Part shown: piece by piece, positions 16,801-24,673 of the stretch | How positions within the stretch are numbered: the stretch's first letter is position 1 | Layout: every line of letters starts with the position of its first letter | Assembly: GCA_017475045.1 (NCBI GenBank) | Contig: JAFVGH010000059.1 | Location: 1 to 41,428 of the forward strand | Reading direction: 5' to 3' | From: Fibrobacter sp. | Lineage (GTDB): Bacteria > Fibrobacterota > Fibrobacteria > Fibrobacterales > Fibrobacteraceae | Length of the DNA: 41,428 nucleotides | The notes under the pieces: model-generated | Seen by the model: only the letters and a program-made list of their open reading frames with translations | The model's database searches: none | Told to the model about the DNA's origin: nothing | Made by a program: the position numbers and the translations under genes

Positions 16801-18065
16801 AGCGGACTCTTGCCCTGTTCCTCTTGCTGATAGGCCTGTTAGCGGGAATCTCAAATGCCCGGGACGTCTATTTCAATTCCCATTACACCCTCTGGAAAGA
16901 TGGCGACATTCTGATTTGGAATGTAGATAAGTCTATCACCATCGATCCCAAGGAATTCTGCCTTTCGCTGAAGCGGAACAACACCAGCATAGGCGACCCC
17001 AAATGCCGTGTTTTCGGTGAATGGGAACGAGATTCCGTGGCGCTCCGTTACGGGAATTGGCTTGGCTACAATTTGGAGCTCAACACCAGGGCGGAATACC
17101 TGAAGGCAAGACACCCCGCCATGATAGCGAAGATCCAGACCTTGGAAGACAAGATTGTGATGTTTATTTCCAAGACAGATAACGTCGTTAAACTGGCCCT
17201 ATTCGACGAGACGGCAAGCACCCCAAGAGTTGCTGGCACAGTGGCGTACAACAGCGACCCTATCGCCCTCTACGATGATATAGCGACGTCCTTTTTTGAC
17301 TACCCTGCCAAAAGACGCCTGACGAAGAAAGAACGTGAAAAGATGGCCTCAGAACCAGACGAATACTACCAGGAGACTCCCAATTTCAACGGCTGGATTG
17401 GCGTAAGTCTCGGGTATTCACAAGCAAAAATCCCCCTGACTCCCGACAACTGGTACAGAAGCCATATCGACAGCAAGGTCCGCAAGTACCGTGTCACCAA
17501 GGATTCCACGAGCCTCTGGAACTTCATCGACGACTCCGACCCGTTTTTAAGCCTTTACGCCGGTGGAACCTGGTACGGGTTCATCGGTGCCGAAATCATC
17601 TACCGCTTGGCCAAGCACAATGTCAAGACCGACGAAAAGGATACCTCCTACGACGAACTGGACCACTGGTATTTCTATCAGCACGAAATAGGCCTCAGCA
17701 TACACCTTTCCAAGACTTTCCCCATGAACAAGTGGCTGGACATTACACCCTTCGTGTTTCTCGGGTTCCAGTACAGCTTCTTTGTGGAAGAAATCGACGT
17801 AAAGGATGACGTTAAAAAGCCTTCTGCCGCCTACGAGAAGCGTGTAGAATTCGAAGAGGTATACAAGGGAGCCCTTGTTGGGTTTGGCTCCCAGTTCGTA
17901 TTTGCCAAGCATTACGGCATAAGCCTGCGTACAGGCATTTCTAGCAGAGGGCGTGATACCTATTCGGACCCCTCTCCCGACGCTGCAGCTGAACCCACGA
18001 CCATCGGAGGCTCTACCATCGACTGCTTTGTAAGCCTCGGTCTGGAATACCACTGGATTTTATAA
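16797..18065 (+). CDS. Putative outer-membrane beta-barrel protein
   Basis: A 422-residue exported protein. The N-terminus (MKRTLALFLLLIGLLAGISNA) is a clear signal peptide. From about residue 195 the sequence shows alternating amphipathic strands with many aromatic residues (FNGWIGVSLGYSQ, FLSLYAGGTWYGFIGAEIIYRLA, WYFYQHEIGLSIHLSKTF, ITPFVFLGFQYSFFVEE, GALVGFGSQFVFAKHYGISLRTG) and ends with CFVSLGLEYHWIL, as in a small porin-like barrel with a terminal aromatic strand. No named family is recognised. It is translationally coupled to the upstream lipoprotein gene, which suggests an outer-membrane barrel/lipoprotein pair. It is the last gene of the purU-pyrE run; no hairpin with a T-run follows. 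Confidence 0.7.
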   Translation: MKRTLALFLLLIGLLAGISNARDVYFNSHYTLWKDGDILIWNVDKSITIDPKEFCLSLKRNNTSIGDPKCRVFGEWERDSVALRYGNWLGYNLELNTRAEYLKARHPAMIAKIQTLEDKIVMFISKTDNVVKLALFDETASTPRVAGTVAYNSDPIALYDDIATSFFDYPAKRRLTKKEREKMASEPDEYYQETPNFNGWIGVSLGYSQAKIPLTPDNWYRSHIDSKVRKYRVTKDSTSLWNFIDDSDPFLSLYAGGTWYGFIGAEIIYRLAKHNVKTDEKDTSYDELDHWYFYQHEIGLSIHLSKTFPMNKWLDITPFVFLGFQYSFFVEEIDVKDDVKKPSAAYEKRVEFEEVYKGALVGFGSQFVFAKHYGISLRTGISSRGRDTYSDPSPDAAAEPTTIGGSTIDCFVSLGLEYHWIL

Positions 18066-18124
18066 TTGATAAGGGGAAGCCTCCCCCTCACTACAACGGC
18101 TCGTCATCCCCGTCACCATCCTGT

Positions 18125-18172
18125 CATCCCCGCGAAGGCGGGGATCTCCTTGCCGTTTCCGCTACCCCCTCT
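18125..18172 (-). repeat. REP-like intergenic hairpin repeat, left copy
   Basis: ATCCCCGC-GAAG-GCGGGGAT forms a perfect hairpin. With the adjoining block (minus-strand AGAGGGGGTAGCGGA) it matches 36884-36930 in the opposite orientation. Both copies are intergenic. Confidence 0.65.
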
Positions 18173-18202
18173 CCTAAGGGGCTCTGCCCCTTAAAAACCC
18201 TT

Positions 18203-18360
18203 TAATAATCCGAGTCTCAAGGGCACAGTCGCCTACAAAAAAGACCGTCGGTCGCAATTTCACTTCGTTCGTCGCTACCCTCCGGATTTTTTGCCTAGCA
18301 ACTATGCCCTCTCGCCTCGAAAAATGGGTTCGCTACGCAGGAGGTTGCTCGGTCACGGTG
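18203..18360 (+). repeat. Left arm of an imperfect inverted repeat flanking the surface-protein gene
   Basis: About 155 bp here matches the reverse complement of 21805-21961. Exactly shared pieces include AATAATCCGAG, TTCACTTCGTTCG, CGCTACCCTCCGGA and a 24-base block covering GCTACGCAGGAGGTTGC and the following bases. The two arms enclose the whole surface-protein gene. Confidence 0.75.
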
Positions 18361-18599
18361 TTCCCTCGCAACCAAATTGCCCATTTTAAGGCATGTTTCG
18401 TTAAAAAACGCAGGGTAAGTAATCTTTTTCGCTTATTTGAAAGTATATTTATGGTGACATATTAGAGAGTTTTGCTCTTGTTCTCTAGATGAAATCTCGA
18501 CAATTTCAACTTGTACGAGGACAAGGCAGACGCTCACGTGAACACGTTTATTCCACCGCAATTCTGCGGTGTCTTTTGCGTGTTTCGACGATACCTGTT

Positions 18600-18637
18600 G
18601 TCATTGCGAGGAACTGTAAGGTGACGAAGCAATCTCG
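18600..18637 (+). repeat. Short dispersed repeat, left copy
   Basis: GTCATTGCGAGGA, a short variable part and GACGAAGCAATCTC recur inverted at 22016-22049. The same kind of sequence is a common dispersed intergenic repeat in many bacteria. Confidence 0.65.
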
Positions 18638-18738
18638 ATAGGCTTGTTGTCGCCCGTTTGGGGCGTGGGTCGTTTGCGTTTATCGTACAAGGGCTGTCGA
18701 GAGCCCCATCTAGGTAAATCGCAACGATCTACGCCTTT

Positions 18739-18754
18739 TTTGTATCCATACAAA
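18739..18754. promoter_or_regulatory. Candidate operator palindrome upstream of the surface-protein gene
   Basis: TTTGTAT-CC-ATACAAA has 7-bp arms around a 2-bp centre and lies 61 bp before the ATG at 18815. Such spacing suits a dimeric regulator or a promoter element. No further support is available. Confidence 0.3.
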
Positions 18755-18785
18755 TCGGTGTAGTTCTTTGCAGACAGGGGCTGAA

Positions 18786-18817
18786 CTCCATAGTGTTTCA
18801 CGATGGAGGTTGGTATG
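18786..18817 (+). promoter_or_regulatory. Hairpin that hides the Shine-Dalgarno sequence of the surface-protein gene
   Basis: CTCCAT (18786-18791) pairs with ATGGAG (18803-18808), with an inner GTG/CAC pairing and a TTT loop. The ribosome-binding site GGAGG (18805-18809) lies five bases before the ATG at 18815 and is mostly inside the 3' arm, so the folded form should reduce translation. Confidence 0.5.
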
Positions 18818-21757
18818 GTTTTAAACAAAATTACAACAATGCTATTGCTTGTAGCGACATTCGCATTTGCCAACTGGACCGGCGAAATCAATGAACCGGA
18901 ATTAAGAACAAAGATTGACGGCAAAATTTTCTATCTGATTTCAACCCCAGAAGAACTTGCCTGGTTTGCAGCACAGGTAAATTCGGGAAAAACGTCAATC
19001 AATGCAAAACTATCAAAAGATATAGTACTATGGGAAAATCCTCTCTCATCCGCTAACGAGGCTACAAGTTGGAATCCCATAGGCGATAGTTTGACTAAAT
19101 CTTTCAACGGAATTTTTGATGGAGACAATCATGTAATTCGAGGGTTATATGTGAGTAAAAGTTATGAAATTTATCGAACGGATCAGTCAGATTCTATTTG
19201 CTTAGGTTTGTTCGGAAGTTTGGGCATAGATGGTGTTGTAAAAAATTTGAAATTTGAAAATACTTATATAGCAGCGAGCGTCATAAGTCACATTTCAACA
19301 AAAACCCACGCAAATATGGGCGGTGTAATCGGAATAAATGACGGAAGAGTCGAGAACATTATATTTGAAGGGGTTCTCAAAATAGGTGGAAATGCAGGCG
19401 GACTGGTTGGAAAAAATAATGGTCATATCGAGGATGTTTCTTTTGAAGGATGTATAACCGGTGGCGGAAATATCGGTGGAATTGTAGGCTTTAACACGGG
19501 GAGCATCAAAAACGCTATTTCAACTGGAGACATACAATCAATATCCTCAAGTTACATAAGTGTTATTGGTGGAATTGTGGGCAAAGTAAAAAATGGATTG
19601 GCCATAGAGAATTGTGAAAACAATTCTGATATTATAGGCAGGGGAGTAACCACTTATGAGCATACGATTATTGGTGGAATTGTAGGTAGCATAGACACTT
19701 CAATAATTATCAAAAATTGTACAAACAAAGGAACCCTTCAATCAACATCATCTGAAATCTGGGTTGGAGGAATAGTAGGTGTCGCAGGATCTACAATAAT
19801 TGACAACTGTAAAAACGAAGGGACAATTAAGGAAGAGGGGTGGTCTGGAGGTATCATAGCATCTGGCGGATCCGTAATTATCCGTAATAGCATCAACAAC
19901 GGTTCAATAGCTGGCAATCAAGCGGGCGGCATAGCTAACGCCATTGATTCAACATCAACTATAGACAATTGCATCAACAACGGTATCATGAAAGCCTCCG
20001 GTGCGGCGGGCATTGTCAGTCGTGGTCGCGGAACAGTAATAAATTGTGTAAACAACGATTCAATAGTTGGAAAAGGGTCTGCATCAGGAATAGGCGACGC
20101 TAAAGTCATTGAGAATTGCATAAATAATGGCGTCGTGATTAGTGAAAGCGAATATTCGTCCACATGTGGAGAGACTACATCTCGGGTAGCCTCGTCAGGA
20201 GGAATTGCTATTATTGCTGATACTATTAAAAATTGCACAAATAATGGAAGCGTTTCTGTATCTATAATAGTCCGTTGTCCCAACGACGCTCATAATTATC
20301 CGATTGATGTCTATGCGGGCGGAATTGCTGCACAGGCCAGTTACAATGGTCATATTGCTAAAAGCGTCAATAAAGGACACGTATCCGCATATAGTAAACT
20401 TTCACATCAGCCACGTGCAAATTATGGTTCCAGTAGCTGTTGCCGTAGAGAAGTCTATGCCGGAGGAATTACTGGAATCGTGAACAATTCGAAAATTACA
20501 GATAGCTATAATTTAGGAAGTGTAGTTGCTAAAAGTGTGTTAGATGGATCCTTTTTATACGAAAACGGAATTTGGGTAGGAGGCATTGCTGGAAAAGCTG
20601 GTTCGGTTCAAAATGTTTATAGTGCCGCAGATTCCGTTATCGGCTATATATCAGGAGGAGCAAAAAATTACACCTATAATGGTGCTTTGTTTGGTCAAGC
20701 GGAAAAAGTAAATAACGCCTATTACGATTTAAAAATAAAATATATTAGCGTACCTCTTGCAGATAAAAATCCGGATACGGTAAATGTTAGCGGACTATCT
20801 ACCACTAATATGCAAAAAGACCAATTTGCGTGGTCCTTGAACACAACTGCAGGAACACAAGAAAATACAAGCATATGGAGCCGCAAAGACGGTTATCCAT
20901 TTTTTGCCAATACTGACAATTTGCCTATATATAGGGTCACCTTTGATGATGATGGTGCTTCAAATTATTATAGATACACCTATGAATATTCCAATAACAA
21001 AGGGCTCTCTTCGGTACCAAAGAATCTGGATCCCGCCGAAGGGTATCGATTTGTCGCTTGGGTCAAGGAAAATGGAAATGTTTTTGACGGAAAACAAATT
21101 ATCCCAGAAGACATGACAGTCTCTGCATTATATGCGCCATTTACCGCTAAAATTTATTCTGTAACATTTGAATATCCCAAGGGGCAGGAAATTGCGGTCG
21201 CATTAACAAACGAAAACGGCAAACTAAACAATCTCCCTGAAGCACCTTTGACGAATGAAAATTATCAATTCAAAGGTTGGTTCGACAATTCGTCCTTACT
21301 AGTGACAACATCAACAGTATTTACGGCTGATGCAACTGTAACAGCGGTTTATGAATTGAAAACTAATTCTTCTAGTGGTTCCATCGCAGAACCCAGTAGT
21401 TCTTCCGAAAATTCGTCTAGCGAATCCTCTGTAAAATCTAGTGGATCTTTTGCAAATTCATCTAGTGGATCATCCATAAAATCCAGCAATTCTTCTGCAA
21501 AATCCTCTAATAGTGGCAATAAAAATACTGAAGCATTTGTTGCTAGCAATATCCCCACCTTCTACGTTTCCGTAGTGGAATACAGTATTCAAATTGCTAA
21601 TGCGAAAGTTGGCTCTGCTTATGCCATCTTTGATATGCAGGGACGAGTGCTAAAGAAAGGTCGTGTTGAATCTGCGAATTTCAATATTCCAATGAATATG
21701 GCTGGAAATTACCTTGTGCGGGTTGATAATCGAACTCAGCGAATTTCCATCAAGTGA
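18815..21757 (+). CDS. Large GLUG-repeat surface protein with a T9SS-like C-terminal domain
   Basis: A 980-residue secreted protein. ATG 18815 is chosen over ATG 18803 because GGAGG sits five bases before it and it gives a compact signal peptide (MVLNKITTMLLLVATFAFA). An N-terminal LISTPEELAWFAAQVNSG segment leads into a long series of GLUG-type repeats (about 130-640; units such as GGIVG followed by IENCxNNGxI), likely a parallel beta-helix. Two InlB/Listeria-Bacteroides-like modules follow (YRFVAW.., YQFKGWFD..), then a Ser-rich linker (about 850-905). The last 75 residues resemble a Por-secretion (type IX) sorting domain (YAIFDMQGRVLKKG, GNYLVRVDNR). The gene is visibly more A/T-rich than its neighbours and lies between inverted repeats, so it is probably accessory DNA. 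Adhesin or matrix role inferred. Confidence 0.88.
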   Translation: MVLNKITTMLLLVATFAFANWTGEINEPELRTKIDGKIFYLISTPEELAWFAAQVNSGKTSINAKLSKDIVLWENPLSSANEATSWNPIGDSLTKSFNGIFDGDNHVIRGLYVSKSYEIYRTDQSDSICLGLFGSLGIDGVVKNLKFENTYIAASVISHISTKTHANMGGVIGINDGRVENIIFEGVLKIGGNAGGLVGKNNGHIEDVSFEGCITGGGNIGGIVGFNTGSIKNAISTGDIQSISSSYISVIGGIVGKVKNGLAIENCENNSDIIGRGVTTYEHTIIGGIVGSIDTSIIIKNCTNKGTLQSTSSEIWVGGIVGVAGSTIIDNCKNEGTIKEEGWSGGIIASGGSVIIRNSINNGSIAGNQAGGIANAIDSTSTIDNCINNGIMKASGAAGIVSRGRGTVINCVNNDSIVGKGSASGIGDAKVIENCINNGVVISESEYSSTCGETTSRVASSGGIAIIADTIKNCTNNGSVSVSIIVRCPNDAHNYPIDVYAGGIAAQASYNGHIAKSVNKGHVSAYSKLSHQPRANYGSSSCCRREVYAGGITGIVNNSKITDSYNLGSVVAKSVLDGSFLYENGIWVGGIAGKAGSVQNVYSAADSVIGYISGGAKNYTYNGALFGQAEKVNNAYYDLKIKYISVPLADKNPDTVNVSGLSTTNMQKDQFAWSLNTTAGTQENTSIWSRKDGYPFFANTDNLPIYRVTFDDDGASNYYRYTYEYSNNKGLSSVPKNLDPAEGYRFVAWVKENGNVFDGKQIIPEDMTVSALYAPFTAKIYSVTFEYPKGQEIAVALTNENGKLNNLPEAPLTNENYQFKGWFDNSSLLVTTSTVFTADATVTAVYELKTNSSSGSIAEPSSSSENSSSESSVKSSGSFANSSSGSSIKSSNSSAKSSNSGNKNTEAFVASNIPTFYVSVVEYSIQIANAKVGSAYAIFDMQGRVLKKGRVESANFNIPMNMAGNYLVRVDNRTQRISIK

Positions 21758-21804
21758 TTTCTAGATGGCGTCTCCCCGGATCACTGTCCGGAGCAGGCTT
21801 AGGC

Positions 21805-21961
21805 CGCCATGACCGAGCAACCTCCTGCGTAGCAAAACCCATTTGCGAGGGGAGCAGGCACAGCAGCTAAGCAAAAATTCCGGAGGGTAGCGGCGAACGA
21901 AGTGAAGTCGGGACTGACGGCTTTTTGCGTGCGCCTGCGCCTGTGGACCTCGGATTATTTA
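21805..21961 (-). repeat. Right arm of an imperfect inverted repeat flanking the surface-protein gene
   Basis: This is the reverse-complement partner of 18203-18360 and keeps the same order of matching blocks. The arms are roughly 3.4 kb apart. Confidence 0.75.
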
Positions 21962-22015
21962 GGGGGCGTTGCGGGGTACTCCCCGCTAGAAAGGGAAGCG
22001 GAAGACACGGCGAAT

Positions 22016-22049
22016 GAGATTGCTTCGTCGTTTCACTCCTCGCAATGAC
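22016..22049 (-). repeat. Short dispersed repeat, right copy
   Basis: This is the inverted counterpart of 18600-18637, with conserved ends (GAGATTGCTTCGTC and CCTCGCAATGAC) and a differing centre. Confidence 0.65.
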
Positions 22050-22104
22050 AATGCGGAGTCGGGGCTGGAGCGAGGGAGAGACCTCTCCCCCAACCAAATT
22101 TTGC

Positions 22105-22110
22105 TAAATT
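22105..22110 (+). promoter_or_regulatory. Putative -10 box (TAAATT) of the helicase gene
   Basis: TAAATTTG matches the TAnnTTTG form known for Bacteroidota promoters and stands ten bases before the ATG at 22121. There is no Shine-Dalgarno sequence. Confidence 0.4.
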
Positions 22111-22120
22111 TGTGCTCACT

Positions 22121-23512
22121 ATGAGCGAAGAAATTATCGAAGAAAAGAAAGAGGAAAAAGTCTATCCTTTCTTGACGCCGGTCAAGATTATCGAACCCAA
22201 GAACAAGCTGCCCGACTACACTTTCGACCAGCTTCCTGACGAACAGAAGAATATTTTGAGAGAGCACGGCTGGACAGAGCTGATGCCCGTGCAACGCAAG
22301 ACCATCCCCTACATGCTGGCCGCTCGGGACATGCTGGTGCAGTCCAAGACGGGCTCGGGCAAGACGGGTGCCTACGTGCTTCCGCTTTTGCAGGTCATTG
22401 TGCGGGACCATCCGTATCCGCAGGCATTGATCCTTGTGCCTACCCGCGAGTTGTGCATCCAGGTGCAGGACGAAATCGAAAAGCTTTCCAAGGGCACGGG
22501 CATTAGGTCCGTGGCTATTTTTGGCGGCGTGGCCTACGAGCCCCAGCTGAAGGCCCTCCGTGAAGGCGTTCACATTATCGTCGCGACCCCAGGCCGCCTG
22601 ATGGACCATGTGCAGCGTGGTAACGTAGACTTCTTGGACATTCGCGACCTGGTGTTGGACGAGGCCGACGAGATGCTCTCCATGGGTTTCTACCCCGACA
22701 TGCAGAAGATCCGCCGTTACCTGCCCAAGGCCATTTCTTGCACCATGTTCAGTGCAACTATTCCCCAGACGGTGAAGAGCCTTGCCCGCGAATTCCAGAG
22801 GCCCAGCGCCGAATTCCTGTCGCTGTCTTACGACAAGGTGATTGCCAACAACCTGGAACACCGTTGGTACCCCTGTGATGTGATGGAAAAGGATTCCATG
22901 ACCATCAAGGTGCTGGAATACTACAATCCTGACAGCTGCATGATTTTCTGCAACAAGAAAAGCGACGTGAGCTACCTGGAGCAGGTGCTTTCGGGTTATG
23001 GTTTCCAGGTGGGAGCCTTGAGCGGCGACGTGGCCCAGTCCATGCGCGAAAAGACCTTGAACGCCTTCCGCGACAAGAAGATCCGCATTCTGATTTGTAC
23101 CGACGTAGCTGCCCGCGGGATCGACGTGGACCATGTGACCCACGTGATTGTGTACGACCACCCTGCCGACCACGAAGTCTATGTGCACCGCAGCGGACGT
23201 ACCGCCCGTGCGGGCAAGAGCGGGCTTTGCATCTCGCTCATCACTCCCGTGGAAGAGATTGAAATTAGGCAGACCGCCGCTGACTTTGGCATCAACTTTA
23301 TCAAGATGGACGTGCCTACAGACGAAGAGATTGCCAAGCGTGTCAGCGAACGTCTGCGTGTTCGTCTGGAGCAGGAACGGAACCATTTCGGCGGTCAGAA
23401 GGCGACCGAGCGTATCAGCCGCTTCTTGCCGCTGGTGCGTGAACTGGCCAGCGTCCAGGAAGACCAGATGCTGCTGGCGTTCTTGCTGGATCGCTATGCA
23501 TGGAAGAAATAG
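22121..23512 (+). CDS. DEAD-box ATP-dependent RNA helicase
   Basis: A 463-residue RNA helicase that unwinds RNA duplexes, probably in ribosome assembly or RNA turnover. All core motifs are present: the Q-motif region (LMPVQRKTIPYML), motif I SKTGSGKT, PTREL, TPGRL, motif II DEADEM, motif III SAT, and in the second domain CTDVAARGIDVDHV and HRSGRTARAG. The C-terminal tail after the core is only about 75 residues and lacks a basic RGG extension, so it is a short DEAD-box protein. A GTG three codons upstream is in frame, but ATG 22121 fits the promoter layout. The map gene follows after 9 bp. Confidence 0.93.
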   Translation: MSEEIIEEKKEEKVYPFLTPVKIIEPKNKLPDYTFDQLPDEQKNILREHGWTELMPVQRKTIPYMLAARDMLVQSKTGSGKTGAYVLPLLQVIVRDHPYPQALILVPTRELCIQVQDEIEKLSKGTGIRSVAIFGGVAYEPQLKALREGVHIIVATPGRLMDHVQRGNVDFLDIRDLVLDEADEMLSMGFYPDMQKIRRYLPKAISCTMFSATIPQTVKSLAREFQRPSAEFLSLSYDKVIANNLEHRWYPCDVMEKDSMTIKVLEYYNPDSCMIFCNKKSDVSYLEQVLSGYGFQVGALSGDVAQSMREKTLNAFRDKKIRILICTDVAARGIDVDHVTHVIVYDHPADHEVYVHRSGRTARAGKSGLCISLITPVEEIEIRQTAADFGINFIKMDVPTDEEIAKRVSERLRVRLEQERNHFGGQKATERISRFLPLVRELASVQEDQMLLAFLLDRYAWKK

Positions 23513-23521
23513 GTTTGTAAA

Positions 23522-24283
23522 ATGGCTAAGATTAAAGTAAAATCTGCAAAAGAAATCGAACTGATCCGCGATGCCGGCGCACTTGCCGCTGAGACGCTGA
23601 TTCTTGCCGGCGAGATGGTGAAACCCGGCGTTTCCACTTTGGAAATCGATGAGTTCATCGGGGACTACACCCGTAAGCACAAGGGTATTTCGGCATGCAT
23701 GGGTTACCACGGTTACCCCCGTTACGCTTGTATCAGCATTAACGAAGTGGTTTGCCACGGAATTCCTAGGGCCGACACGATCCTGAAGGACGGCGATATC
23801 GTGAACATCGACATCACCACTATCCTTTCGGGTTACCATGGCGATACTTCTGCCATGTTCGTGGCCGGAAAGGCTAGCCCCCTGGCACAGGAACTGATCG
23901 ACACTGCCAAGTTCTGCATGGAAGAGGGAATCCGCGCCGCCGGTGAACCCAGGGCCCGCTTCTGCGATATCGGCTGCGCTATCCAGGATATTGCCGACGA
24001 GCACGGCTTTAGCGTGGTAGAAGACTACTGCGGACACGGAATCGGTCGCGGCTTCCACGAAGAACCCACGGTGCTGCATTTCCGCAACTCCGAACGTACC
24101 CCCTTCATCGAAGTGGGCAACGTGTTTACGGTAGAACCCATGATCAACGTGGGCAAGCCCGGCACCAAGACCCTGAACGATGGCTGGACTGCCGTAACTC
24201 GGGACGGCTCGCTTTCTGCCCAGTGGGAACACACCATCGTCCGCACCAAGGACGGCGTGGAAATATTGACGCTTCCGCGTTAA
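23522..24283 (+). CDS. map: Methionine aminopeptidase, type I
   Basis: A 253-residue metalloenzyme that removes the N-terminal methionine of new proteins. The five metal ligands are visible: Asp in NIDITTIL, Asp in GYHGDTSAMF, His in GHGIGRGFHEEP, Glu in FTVEPMIN and Glu in QWEHTIV. The substrate His is in EVVCHGIP. There is no N-terminal zinc-finger extension, so it is the short bacterial form. It is separated by 9 bp from the helicase gene and followed by a small unknown gene with its own ribosome-binding site. Confidence 0.96.
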   Translation: MAKIKVKSAKEIELIRDAGALAAETLILAGEMVKPGVSTLEIDEFIGDYTRKHKGISACMGYHGYPRYACISINEVVCHGIPRADTILKDGDIVNIDITTILSGYHGDTSAMFVAGKASPLAQELIDTAKFCMEEGIRAAGEPRARFCDIGCAIQDIADEHGFSVVEDYCGHGIGRGFHEEPTVLHFRNSERTPFIEVGNVFTVEPMINVGKPGTKTLNDGWTAVTRDGSLSAQWEHTIVRTKDGVEILTLPR

Positions 24284-24291
24284 GAGGGAAC

Positions 24292-24627
24292 ATGTCGCTG
24301 CTGGGGAACTTGCGTGACAAGGCGGTGGAAGCTTTCGTGAGGAATCACGAGATGGTGAAGCGGTTTGGAGAAATCCAAACCCTTTCCATTGATTCAACGA
24401 ACGGAACGGCCGACATATCCATCTTGCTTCACGGAGAAGCCTCCCCTATCAAGTTCCGCGGCTACTATAGCTTCGATACCGAAGATTCTACCACCTACAT
24501 CGTAATCAAGAAAATTACCTGCGAAAGGCGCTGGATTGACGAAGGCCTGAGCATGTGGCTGAGCAGCAGCACACTGAAGTTCCCGCTGCCAGGACTCGCT
24601 GGCGGGATTGCCCGAATCGTGTTCTAA
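24292..24627 (+). CDS. Small conserved-looking protein, function unknown
   Basis: A 111-residue protein starting at ATG 24292, with GAGGG three bases upstream directly after the map stop codon. It begins with an amphipathic helix (SLLGNLRDKAVEAFVRNHEMVKRFG) and continues with alternating beta-strands (IQTLSIDSTNGTADISILLHGE, IKFRGYYSFDTEDSTTYIVIKKI), ending in a hydrophobic Gly-rich tail. The pattern resembles small proteins with a lipid- or membrane-facing beta sheet, but I know no named family. It is the last gene of the helicase-map run. Confidence 0.7.
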   Translation: MSLLGNLRDKAVEAFVRNHEMVKRFGEIQTLSIDSTNGTADISILLHGEASPIKFRGYYSFDTEDSTTYIVIKKITCERRWIDEGLSMWLSSSTLKFPLPGLAGGIARIVF

Positions 24628-24632
24628 GAAAT

Positions 24633-24660
24633 TCAGATTCCGGGTCGAGCCCAGAATGAC
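24633..24660. repeat. REP-like intergenic hairpin
   Basis: ATTCCGGG-TCGAG-CCCAGAAT folds as a hairpin with one mismatch and is followed by TGACG. A related hairpin with the same ..GGGATGAC-like end is at 27157-27191. It lies in the 46-bp gap between two convergent genes, so it may help termination for either, although no T-run is present. Confidence 0.45.
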
Positions 24661-24673
24661 GCCTTAAAGTTAA

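Larger units (their letters stand above)
18066..18802. other. Long non-coding stretch: repeats plus structured leader
   Basis: No convincing gene is present. The left part (18066-18360) contains REP-like hairpins and one half of an inverted repeat found again at 21805-21961. A TATATT box at 18444-18449 could start a transcript running about 360 nt into the surface-protein gene. Within it lie hairpins (CTCGACAA with TTGTaCGAG near 18495-18520; an outer AACACG/CGTGTT stem enclosing CACCGCA/TGCGGTG near 18540-18585; CGCCC/GGGCG near 18650; GGGCT/AGCCC near 18691-18706). A second short inverted-repeat family member is at 18600-18637. Confidence 0.6.
21758..22120. other. Non-coding stretch of repeats between the surface-protein and helicase genes
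   Basis: No gene is seen. It opens with nested inverted repeats (ATGGCG with CGCCAT near 21766-21810, enclosing CTCCCCGGA/TCCGGAG), lacks a T-run, and then consists of the right arm of the large inverted repeat, a GGGGGCGTTGCGGGGT module also found near 36859, and the right copy of the short dispersed repeat. The helicase promoter box is at 22105-22110. Confidence 0.6.

Noticed and set aside
18176..18193. AAGGGG/CCCCTT hairpin after the outer-membrane-type gene considered as a terminator
   Set aside because: It is followed by an A-run on the plus strand and by AGGAG on the minus strand, so no intrinsic terminator in either direction.
18489..18641. Fifty-codon frame starting ATGAAATCTCGA in the leader of the surface-protein gene
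   Set aside because: It has no ribosome-binding site, and its last third is a translation of a dispersed repeat (18600-18637). A leader peptide cannot be excluded but is not supported.
18601..18924. Minus-strand frame of 107 codons across the start of the surface-protein gene
   Set aside because: It covers repeat sequence and the signal-peptide region in antisense; there are no motifs.
21765..21812. Nested hairpin after the surface-protein gene considered as a terminator
   Set aside because: There is no T-run after the stem on the plus strand, so it is only noted as structure.
21986..24397. Minus-strand reading frame of 803 codons opposite the helicase and map genes
   Set aside because: It spans two clearly coding genes and their gap on the other strand; it is a shadow frame without domain motifs.
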